A stretch of 39,895 bases of DNA from Bacillota bacterium (GTDB lineage: Bacteria; Bacillota; Clostridia; Christensenellales; Pumilibacteraceae): positions 1 through 39,895 of the forward strand of contig WRGC01000013.1 in assembly GCA_009787385.1 (NCBI GenBank). Direction: 5' to 3'. A model generated the notes under the pieces. The model made no database searches. It saw nothing but the letters and a program-made list of their open reading frames with translations, and was not told the origin of the DNA. This document shows, in pieces, positions 33,716 through 39,895 of the stretch (the stretch's first letter is position 1; every line of letters begins with the position of its first letter). Both the position numbers and the translations under genes were made by a program.

Positions 33716-34642
33716 TTAGCAACCAAAAACACTGCACACATAGCAATATTGGCTATCTTTTTTCATTTTAAATTTTTCTACAATTGCATTCAAATCATTT
33801 TGTTTGTCATAGAATCCAAAACATGTACTGCCACTCCCACTCATACTACAAGCTATTGCCCCACTATACTTAAGTAGTTGCAAGCTTTGCTCAATTTTGT
33901 AGTCCAAAATTTTAGCTGATTGCAACAAGTCATTGTCAATATGCACATAAAAGTCTTTATTTAAGTCTACAACACTGCTACACAATATCTCTGTCATTGT
34001 ATCATTGTGCAATATATCATTTGATTTAGCACACAATTGTGCGTATTTTTTAAAACATTCTTGAGTAGAAATACCCTTGCTATGACTTAGAACAATAATA
34101 TTTTGTGGACAAATTTTTGTATCCAACCACGCTATTTTTTTATCCAAATCTCGTTGTCTTGCCACTCCCCCATACAACATAAAGGGGACATCTTCACCTA
34201 TTTGTTTAGCAAAATTCAATGCTTGAATACTAGATAATTTTAAACAAAATAGATTATCAAAAGCAATCAAAACACCTGCAGCTGCGGCACTAGACCCCCC
34301 CAATCCGGCATACATTGGTATACCTTTTTTTACAACTATATTCACACCACACAATCCAAACTCTTGTTGCAACAAATGAGCCATTCTAAATGCTGTATGT
34401 TTGCTAGGTATACTATTTAATTCTGTTTGCAATTGCAATACTTGATTGGTAGGAAAATTATCCCCACAAACTGTCTTCACTACAATCTGTTCATCATCTC
34501 TCTTACTTACACTAACAGTATCATACAATTCATTTATACTACAAAGTATACTATCCAAAGCATGATAACCATTAGATAGCACACCTACAACTTTTAGTGA
34601 CAAATTGATTTTGGCATGAACTTTTGTGGTATATGTTGACAT
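33716..34642 (-). CDS. ispE: 4-diphosphocytidyl-2-C-methyl-D-erythritol kinase (IspE)
   Basis: A 308-residue GHMP kinase of the MEP isoprenoid pathway, phosphorylating CDP-methylerythritol. Motif 1 is A10-K-I-N-L-S-L with the catalytic Lys. The ATP-binding motif 2 is G108-I-P-M-Y-A-G-L-G-G-S-S-A-A-A-A. The catalytic Asp is Asp151 in GEDVPFML. Motif 3 is MSGSGSTCFG near the C-terminus. The length and order are standard. No good ribosome site precedes the ATG at 34642; an AGGA lies 14 bases away. A MITE-like element (copy 3) ends 66 bp upstream, between this gene and rsmI, so the insertion may affect its transcription. Confidence 0.95.
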   Translation of the reverse strand: MSTYTTKVHAKINLSLKVVGVLSNGYHALDSILCSINELYDTVSVSKRDDEQIVVKTVCGDNFPTNQVLQLQTELNSIPSKHTAFRMAHLLQQEFGLCGVNIVVKKGIPMYAGLGGSSAAAAGVLIAFDNLFCLKLSSIQALNFAKQIGEDVPFMLYGGVARQRDLDKKIAWLDTKICPQNIIVLSHSKGISTQECFKKYAQLCAKSNDILHNDTMTEILCSSVVDLNKDFYVHIDNDLLQSAKILDYKIEQSLQLLKYSGAIACSMSGSGSTCFGFYDKQNDLNAIVEKFKMKKDSQYCYVCSVFGC

Positions 34643-34708
34643 ATGTCAGTAAGTTTTGTCCTATTTATATGTAATTGCAAATTTGTTGATAATATTCAAT
34701 ACAATTAA

Positions 34709-34897
34709 GAGTGTACAAATAGAGTACATTAAGATGCAGAAACTAAACACAAAAATAAAATCAACCTTAAAGCGTTCGGGGGTTTTGGAGGATTCCCCAA
34801 ATGCTTTTTTGATTCTTTTTTGGCATCAAAAAAGAATAATGATTGTCTTGTTGATTGTTTGTATTCTATTGTTAATATCCGCTCGTTGTACACTCTC
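34709..34897. repeat. MITE-like element, copy 3
   Basis: A 189-bp copy in the opposite orientation to copies 1 and 2. The ends are GAGTGTACAAATAGAG and, reversed, GAGTGTACAACGAGCG: ten identical terminal bases. The inner palindrome TTCTTTTTTG/CAAAAAAGAA and the AACCTTAAAGCGTT stretch are conserved. It lies 8 bases after the rsmI stop codon. An open frame across it (34656-34988) is a by-product of the element. Confidence 0.8.
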
Positions 34898-34905
34898 ATA
34901 CAACT

Positions 34906-35781
34906 CTAAAACAATTCTTTCAAATTTAGAGATGCTTGATACAAATCCTTTTTTGCATAATCAGTACTTTTTGACAACATTGAAATAGAATCTTTTAGTG
35001 TATTTCCCTTTACCATATGTTGCACCAACATTGCCTCAAGTGACCATACTTGTTCTGTTTTTGTTTCTATATGGTTGGGTTGAACTACAACTACATACTC
35101 ACCCTTTTCTACGATAGTGTCACTTGTCAAATTGTCTAATACCTTTTGATAACTACCCTTGATTGAATACTCAAATATCTTAGTCATTTCTTTTGCTACC
35201 ATATAAGTAGCATTTGGAAAGTGTTTATTGATATTTGTCAAACTAACCAATATGCGATGTGGCGACTCATACAACACAAAGTTTTCAACTTTAGTCAACT
35301 GCATTTTGACTATAAATTGCTTAAAGCCCTTATTGTCTCGTGGGATAAATCCCAAAAATGCCCAATCTCCTTGAAAGCCTGATATAGCAATAGCACTTAC
35401 CAATGCACATGCACCTGGAATTGTCACAACTCTAACACCTTGTTGCCTAGCTCGCTCTACCAATATTGCACCTGGATCACTTATACATGGCGTACCTGCA
35501 TCACTAGTCAATGCCACATTGCAACCTTGCTCTACAATTTTTTCAATTATACTATCCACAACACTATACTCATTAAATTTGTGACAACTCAAGGTCTTCT
35601 TGCTATCTATATTATACCTTTGAAGCAATGGCAATATTGTCCTAGTATCTTCACATACGATATAATCAACCTTTTGCAAAATATCCACAGCTCTAAATGA
35701 GATATCACCCAAATTACCTATAGGGGTAGCTACTACAAAAAGTGTAGAATTGGAGTGTTTTGGACTATTGGTATTTTTCAT
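34906..35781 (-). CDS. rsmI: 16S rRNA (cytidine-1402-2'-O)-methyltransferase RsmI
   Basis: A 291-residue SAM-dependent methyltransferase of the tetrapyrrole-methylase fold. It 2'-O-methylates C1402 in the decoding centre of 16S rRNA. Landmarks are LFVVATPIGNLGDIS near the N-terminus, C43-E-D-T-R, LTSDAGTPCISDPG and IPGACALVSAIAISG. YESPHRI and the C-terminal GEYVVVVQP follow, and all are standard. Its ATG overlaps the aroK stop codon (ATGA), so it is translationally coupled as the last gene of the aroA-aroQ-aroK-rsmI operon. The ribosome site is weak, consistent with coupling. Confidence 0.96.
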   Translation of the reverse strand: MKNTNSPKHSNSTLFVVATPIGNLGDISFRAVDILQKVDYIVCEDTRTILPLLQRYNIDSKKTLSCHKFNEYSVVDSIIEKIVEQGCNVALTSDAGTPCISDPGAILVERARQQGVRVVTIPGACALVSAIAISGFQGDWAFLGFIPRDNKGFKQFIVKMQLTKVENFVLYESPHRILVSLTNINKHFPNATYMVAKEMTKIFEYSIKGSYQKVLDNLTSDTIVEKGEYVVVVQPNHIETKTEQVWSLEAMLVQHMVKGNTLKDSISMLSKSTDYAKKDLYQASLNLKELF

Positions 35782-36299
35782 ATAAGTTTTTCCAAAATTG
35801 ACTGTGCCGTATCTTGTGCATTCATATAAGAATTGTCTATTATTATATCCGCATATCTCTTGTACAAAGGCAATCTATAACTGTACATTTCATCCAACAA
35901 TTGCGTCATATTACCCTGCAAAAGTGGTCTATTAGTGTCTCCTCTCAACCTATCTACTATGCTATCTACACTGCTATTAAGCCAAACCTTGCAAAATTTG
36001 GACAATAATTGCATATTGCTAGAACGCAATATACACCCACCACCTGTAGCAATTACAACGCTATCATTTTGGCAAAACACCCTAATTATATCACTTTCTA
36101 AATCCCTAAAAAACAATTCTCCCTTCTTAGCAAATATATCCTTTACACTCATTTGTTGATATCTTTCTATACAAGTATCTGTATCCACAAAAGGAACTTG
36201 TAGTTGCGTTGACAATATCTTTCCTACACTAGTTTTTAATGTACCTGACAATCCTACTATTGCTATTTTCTTATTATTTTGAAATACATTATAATTCAA
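35778..36299 (-). CDS. aroK: Shikimate kinase with altered Walker A motif
   Basis: A 173-residue NMP-kinase-fold enzyme that phosphorylates shikimate with ATP. Substrate motifs are intact: D39-T-D41 (shikimate), FFRDLE, ATGGGCILR and the lid NRPLLQ, and the C-terminal YRLPLY. The P-loop, however, reads G16-L-S-G-T-L21-K22-T23, where the Gly before the Lys is Leu; this position is Gly in almost all P-loop kinases. The enzyme may have changed nucleotide binding. It starts at TTG 36299 with GAGGTG 6-7 bases upstream, nine bases after aroQ, and overlaps rsmI by four bases. Confidence 0.9.
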   Translation of the reverse strand: MNYNVFQNNKKIAIVGLSGTLKTSVGKILSTQLQVPFVDTDTCIERYQQMSVKDIFAKKGELFFRDLESDIIRVFCQNDSVVIATGGGCILRSSNMQLLSKFCKVWLNSSVDSIVDRLRGDTNRPLLQGNMTQLLDEMYSYRLPLYKRYADIIIDNSYMNAQDTAQSILEKLI

Positions 36300-36308
36300 A
36301 ATTCACCT

Positions 36309-36719
36309 CTACACAACTTTTAATGACTTCAAAGCAAGCACATAACTTTCTAATCCAAAACCACTAATTGTACCATCAACTACTGGCGATACAACTGATT
36401 GATGTCTAAACTGTTCTCGTTTATATATATTGGTCATGTGTACTTCTATCTTCTTGCCATCAAATATTTCTAAAGCATCTCTAATAGCAATGCTATAGTG
36501 ACTATATGCTGCGGCATTTATTATTATAGCATCACATTGACAATTGGCAATTGTAGACACAATCTCACCCTCTATATCACTCACAAAAAAATCCAAATCA
36601 ATACCAAGCTCTCTTGCTATGGTTGTTGTTCTTTCTATCAACTGTTGATAAGATGCATTGTACAATTTGCGTTTGTCCAAATTTTGCATATTAGGTCCAT
36701 TTACAATTAGTACTGTCAC
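36309..36719 (-). CDS. aroQ: 3-dehydroquinate dehydratase, type II
   Basis: A 136-residue type II dehydroquinase (flavodoxin-like fold, dodecamer) for the third step of the shikimate pathway. N8-G-P-N-M-Q-N-L begins it. The catalytic Tyr lies in KLYNAS, FVSDIEGEIV follows, the catalytic region is IINAAAYSHYS, and the substrate site is EVHMTNIYKREQFRHQS. It starts with GTG at 36719, overlapping the aroA stop codon (GTGA), with AGGGAG inside aroA as ribosome site. The length is slightly short but the domain is complete. Confidence 0.94.
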   Translation of the reverse strand: MTVLIVNGPNMQNLDKRKLYNASYQQLIERTTTIARELGIDLDFFVSDIEGEIVSTIANCQCDAIIINAAAYSHYSIAIRDALEIFDGKKIEVHMTNIYKREQFRHQSVVSPVVDGTISGFGLESYVLALKSLKVV

Positions 36720-37963
36720 TTATATATCTCCCTATATTTCTCCAAATCTGCAAAAAATTGTGGATAACTAACTCCTATACACTCTCTTGCTACAACCTTT
36801 ATATTGCCCAAAATCAAATTGGCTATCTCCATAGTGAGAGCAATGCGATGGTCACCATATGACTGTACAGTTGCATCACCGTGCAAGTCACTTTGACTGA
36901 TAGTCAAACTGTCTTGCTTTTGCTCAATATTAGCACCCAATGCACTCAAACACTCAACTATACTAGCAATACGATCACTTTCTTTGACTCTCAATTCACT
37001 ACAATCATTTATTAGAGATTGCCCTTGACAAAAGCAAGCCAACAGTGAGAGTATTGGGATTTCGTCTATAAGGCGTGGTATGAGAGTGGAATCTATCACA
37101 AAAGGCTTTAGATATTTTGTATATTTTACACTAATATCCGCAACTTTTTCTATATCACTTTTGATATTACCCAAACTATATTCAACACCAACTTGGTCAA
37201 AAACATCAAGTATTCCTGCTCTAGTGGGATTTATATTGACATTGTTGATTGTTATCTCACAATTCGGCTTGATAGCAGCAAGCACCATCCAAAAACTTGC
37301 ACTAGATATATCGCCCGATATACAAAAACTTAATGATGATAGAATACTTGGATTGAGCAAAATCTTTTCACCCTTAATCAATATATCCGCACCCATTGCC
37401 TTAAGCATAATTTCGGTATGGTCACGGCTAGGTATTGGTTGTATCACAGTTGTATCACCACTAGCTCTCAATCCTGACAACAATATTGCTGATTTGACTT
37501 GTGCACTAGCAATTGGCAAAGTATACTTAAAGTCTTTCAAATTTTGTCCAAATACAGTTATTGGGGCATAATCATTTGTACTTACTATATCAGCCCCACG
37601 AGATACCAATGGATCAACAACTCTCTTCATTGGACGACTAGAAAGACTTTCGTCCCCTGTCAATACACAGTCACAACCCCTAATACCTGACAACAAACCA
37701 ATCAACAATCTCATAGTCGTACCACTATTCTTGCAATCCAAAGTTGTACCACTCCAAAACTTTTTTATACCCAAAATACTACAAGTATCACCATTCAAAC
37801 TCACTCTGCATCCTAGTTTTTGTATACAGTCTATAGTAGCTAGAGTATCATATGACAACAACAAATTGGCAATCTTAGCAGTTCCTCCACTAAATGCATT
37901 AAAAAGCAAAGCTCTATGACTTATACTCTTGTCAGGTGGTGCTACAAGTGTGAGTTTGTTCAT
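36716..37963 (-). CDS. aroA: 3-phosphoshikimate 1-carboxyvinyltransferase (EPSP synthase)
   Basis: A 415-residue two-domain enzyme adding the enolpyruvyl group of PEP to shikimate-3-phosphate. Motifs: P9-P-D-K-S-I-S-H-R, NSGTTMRLL, LSSRPMKRV, SAQVKSAILL, SRDHTE, LIDEIPILSLLA, LRVKESDRI and YGDHRIAL. The NSGTT and LSSRPM forms are of the kind found in Bacillus-type rather than E. coli-type enzymes. It is the first gene of the aroA-aroQ-aroK-rsmI operon. The ATG at 37963 has only a weak AAAGAT/AAGA site. An upstream promoter is seen at 37986-38013. Confidence 0.95.
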   Translation of the reverse strand: MNKLTLVAPPDKSISHRALLFNAFSGGTAKIANLLLSYDTLATIDCIQKLGCRVSLNGDTCSILGIKKFWSGTTLDCKNSGTTMRLLIGLLSGIRGCDCVLTGDESLSSRPMKRVVDPLVSRGADIVSTNDYAPITVFGQNLKDFKYTLPIASAQVKSAILLSGLRASGDTTVIQPIPSRDHTEIMLKAMGADILIKGEKILLNPSILSSLSFCISGDISSASFWMVLAAIKPNCEITINNVNINPTRAGILDVFDQVGVEYSLGNIKSDIEKVADISVKYTKYLKPFVIDSTLIPRLIDEIPILSLLACFCQGQSLINDCSELRVKESDRIASIVECLSALGANIEQKQDSLTISQSDLHGDATVQSYGDHRIALTMEIANLILGNIKVVARECIGVSYPQFFADLEKYREIYK

Positions 37964-37985
37964 TCTTAATTATCTTTAATTTTGT

Positions 37986-38013
37986 AGTATATGACTTAAA
38001 AGAATATTTGCAA
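37986..38013 (-). promoter_or_regulatory. Possible promoter of the aroA operon
   Basis: On the minus strand TTGCAA (38013-38008), 16 bp, TATACT (37991-37986). It is preceded by the HepT-MntA genes on the same strand, without an obvious terminator between. Confidence 0.5.
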
Positions 38014-38194
38014 TCAAACATAGCATACAAAAACCTACATATATATTGACAATATTATATCATACAAAGCAACAAAGTCAACAAATAAAAGCTACTCAAA
38101 CACTAATTGACAATGGCATTGCTATTTCAAAACCTTAGTCATTGTTGCAAATATGTTTTACTTATTTATTTTTATCTTATTAAAGAGTGTAGTA

Positions 38195-38497
38195 CTACTT
38201 GTTGTATATAGTTATACCAACTCTATCTATATGGTCTTTCAACTCTTGATTGCTTATGGTATCATATGCCAAAACATCACAAATATAAATAATACTGCAA
38301 TCATCCAACAAGCTATTGATACGCCCAATATCAATACTACTTATTTTGCCAAATAGGCATATATCAATATCACTGTATTTTTTATAATTACCCTTTGCTC
38401 TAGAACCAAATACTTTTGCACTATTGACGCAGTCAAATTGAGAGATAATGTCTACAATTGTACAAAAAGCATGTTTTGATATCCCAATACTATTCAC
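38195..38497 (-). CDS. mntA: MntA-type minimal nucleotidyltransferase (antitoxin)
   Basis: A 100-residue MNT-family nucleotidyltransferase. The signature is complete: G31-S-R, ten residues, then D43-I-D45. It is known from related systems that such enzymes inactivate their HEPN toxin partner by transferring AMP residues to a Tyr. Two GTG codons are possible starts (38506 and 38497); I choose 38497, with GGAG 10 bases upstream, which gives an 8-base overlap with the hepT stop. No DNA-binding domain is present, as expected for this type. It ends the defence operon; aroA follows about 230 bp on. Confidence 0.85.
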   Translation of the reverse strand: MNSIGISKHAFCTIVDIISQFDCVNSAKVFGSRAKGNYKKYSDIDICLFGKISSIDIGRINSLLDDCSIIYICDVLAYDTISNQELKDHIDRVGITIYNK

Positions 38498-38918
38498 TTT
38501 TTGCACGCTCCAAAAGATATTTGTATGCTATTGTTGTCTGTTCAAAATAGATATTTTTGATATTATTAACAGCAATTTCAAAGTTATTGACATTGTAAGT
38601 GTGTGCTAACAAATTTCTTTTTTCTAACATGTCCAAAAAAATTTCACCATCAATACCAATCTTTTCTAACAATCCCGACTTTGCACATTCTCTTATTACA
38701 TTTTTGGGAGATACAAATTCCATTTGCACATTTGATTGTTCCAATATATCTTTAAATGTTTTCCAAAGTAGTTCAAAAGTATATTCAAAGCGTTGTACAA
38801 GCCCTTCTTCTAACAAGTCATCATTGGGTTGTTGCATTACTCTTTGCATTGCATTATTCAACAAATTGTACGCTTTTTCAAAGTTTTCAAAGCGTTGTTT
38901 CCATCTTATGTCTTGCAT
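38490..38918 (-). CDS. hepT: HepT-type HEPN toxin (HI0074 family)
   Basis: A 142-residue four-helix-bundle HEPN protein of the nucleotidyltransferase-substrate-binding family. The family pattern is RWKQRFENFEKAYNLL at the N-terminus, LVQRFEYTFELLWKTF, and the active site R101-N-L-L-A-H106-T-Y108, the full RX4HXY motif. In characterised pairs Arg and His form the RNase site and the Tyr is the residue AMPylated by MntA. So toxin and antitoxin chemistry both appear intact. The ATG has AAAGGAG 8-9 bases upstream. It begins 5 bases after the methyltransferase stop codon and overlaps mntA, so the three genes form one operon. Confidence 0.87.
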   Translation of the reverse strand: MQDIRWKQRFENFEKAYNLLNNAMQRVMQQPNDDLLEEGLVQRFEYTFELLWKTFKDILEQSNVQMEFVSPKNVIRECAKSGLLEKIGIDGEIFLDMLEKRNLLAHTYNVNNFEIAVNNIKNIYFEQTTIAYKYLLERAKSE

Positions 38919-38923
38919 AATAT

Positions 38924-39895
38924 TTACTCCTTTTTAGACAAAATTTTGGCAACTACTTGTTGGTATTCTTCCTTTATTTTCTTGCCTGCTCGCCTTATAC
39001 GCTCCTTTCCTATGTCACAAATTGTCTTGTAGTTGCTATCGTTGTCTACTACTTCAGGCACTTGTACCATTACAAACTTGCGATTGCCTACCGTACTCGG
39101 GTCAATTCCGTCCTTTATTGCTTGCAACTTCTCTTCTGCATTTAGTTGCATTACAGCATGTGCTGTAGTTGCACTACCGCTAAAAAAGTCTAGAATGATG
39201 TCGTTGGTTGCTGTTGCTTGATTAATTAAAAATTTTACAAGCTCAATAGGTTTAGAAAAGTCAAATACTTTTTTGCCATCAAATAAATCCATCAATAACT
39301 TAGTAGAATTTTCGGTAGAATACCAACCTAGACTACTTACAAATGCTTTTTTATCATTGATATAACTATTAAAAAACTTTTTTTGCCTAACTACGCCATC
39401 TATTTTATCTGGAAATATCAACAAATCTTCTTGTAGCATTTGCAAAACTTTATCTTGTGAAAACGCCCAAACTTGCTTATATTTTATACCCGTCATGGGA
39501 TTTACAATCTCAAAAACATTACCACTAGAACCCGTAGCTTTCATACTTTCAGAACGCCACAATCCCCTTGGGTCGTTGTCTTTATTGTCAAAATCATTTT
39601 GGTCTCTATATATACCTTTAAATTTTACATTTGATTTTTCTTTTGCATAACACAAAATATACTCATGGTTTGACATTACCATTGTTATGGGCGGAACACC
39701 ACGAGCTGCATTTTTAGTCTGCCATACAAAACTCGCCAAACAATTACTATCCCCAAATATCTCATCACAAACCTTTCTCAAGTTGTGTACTTCGTTGTCA
39801 TCTATACTTACAAATATTACTCCATCTTCTGCTAGCATGTCCCTACTCAACCACAACCTTGGATATATAAAGTTGAGCCAATCTGTATGAAATCT
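38924..39895 (-). CDS. mod: Type III restriction-modification methyltransferase (Mod), C-terminal part
   Basis: Partial: the open frame runs off the right edge, and 323 codons are visible. The frame opens with FHTDWLNFIYPRLWLSRDML and DGVIFVSIDDNE, followed by the Mod-family segments FVWQTKNAARGVPP, NHEYILCYAK, DPRGLWRSE and GWYSTENSTKL. The SAM-binding motif DFFSGSATTAHAVMQLN follows near the C-terminus. A late FxGxG-type motif is the beta-class order of type III Mod and related N6-adenine/N4-cytosine enzymes, so the DPPY motif must lie outside the window. The C-terminus ends KILSKKE. No res gene follows; the hepT start lies 5 bases downstream. Confidence 0.88.
   Translation of the reverse strand, partial: RFHTDWLNFIYPRLWLSRDMLAEDGVIFVSIDDNEVHNLRKVCDEIFGDSNCLASFVWQTKNAARGVPPITMVMSNHEYILCYAKEKSNVKFKGIYRDQNDFDNKDNDPRGLWRSESMKATGSSGNVFEIVNPMTGIKYKQVWAFSQDKVLQMLQEDLLIFPDKIDGVVRQKKFFNSYINDKKAFVSSLGWYSTENSTKLLMDLFDGKKVFDFSKPIELVKFLINQATATNDIILDFFSGSATTAHAVMQLNAEEKLQAIKDGIDPSTVGNRKFVMVQVPEVVDNDSNYKTICDIGKERIRRAGKKIKEEYQQVVAKILSKKE

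Noticed and set aside
34656-34988. 110-residue frame running through MITE copy 3
   Set aside because: It starts in the ispE upstream region, crosses the repeat and ends inside rsmI; the other copies do not keep the frame.

Overview
The window is AT-rich, densely coded, mostly minus-strand chromosome of a low-GC Firmicute, most likely of a clostridial type. Signs of this are AAGGAG/GGAGG ribosome sites, frequent TTG and GTG starts, RNase J, KtrAB-type potassium uptake, DUF6273 and InlB-type surface repeats. Two CotF-like small proteins and a Cys/Gly-rich small protein suggest an endospore former or a relative of one. No rRNA, CRISPR array or intact transposase is visible.

Layout. 1-4.5 kb: a DUF2752 membrane protein, htpG, a tRNA-dihydrouridine synthase and a pair of small CotF-like proteins. 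4.6-5.5 kb: a decayed stretch with two frameshifted genes. 5.6-9 kb: an atypical tRNA-Val, a small HAD protein, a GH1 6-phospho-beta-glucosidase and an orphan DUF6273 protein. 9.1-11.2 kb: ktrB-ktrA. 11.3-12 kb: a short mobile-type repeat, tRNA-Glu and a probable 6S RNA. 12-16.5 kb: an MreB-like protein, a Ppx/GppA-HD protein and a TcyP-like symporter with a structured leader. 16.6-20.4 kb: the Cys/Gly-rich protein, then comEC and an asparaginase in one operon. 20.5-26.6 kb: a 916-residue orphan membrane protein, a surface protein with a G9 tract and a coiled-coil protein with an Asn-Ala minisatellite. 27-30.3 kb: trmR, RNase J and a five-tRNA operon (Gly-Arg-His-Gln-Lys). 30.4-33.6 kb: an EamA transporter, a cysteine hydrolase and an acyl-CoA ligase. 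33.7-38 kb: ispE, then the tightly packed aroA-aroQ-aroK-rsmI operon. 38.2-39.9 kb: a HepT-MntA toxin-antitoxin pair directly behind the C-terminal part of a type III DNA methyltransferase cut by the window edge.

The signals I find most notable are these. (1) A roughly 190-bp element with GAGTGTACAA terminal inverted repeats occurs three times and looks like a MITE. (2) Three genes (DUF2752, dus, DUF6273) have a -10 box exactly 6 nt before the start codon and no ribosome site, which predicts leaderless mRNAs. (3) Several promoters (htpG, comEC, the tRNA operon) are overlaid by long palindromes. (4) Some catalytic motifs are altered: ComEC has lost the metal ligands of its beta-lactamase-like domain, and AroK has Leu for Gly in its P-loop. 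(5) A HepT-MntA module sits inside a type III methyltransferase operon. All functions are inferred from motifs read by eye; no database search was possible.
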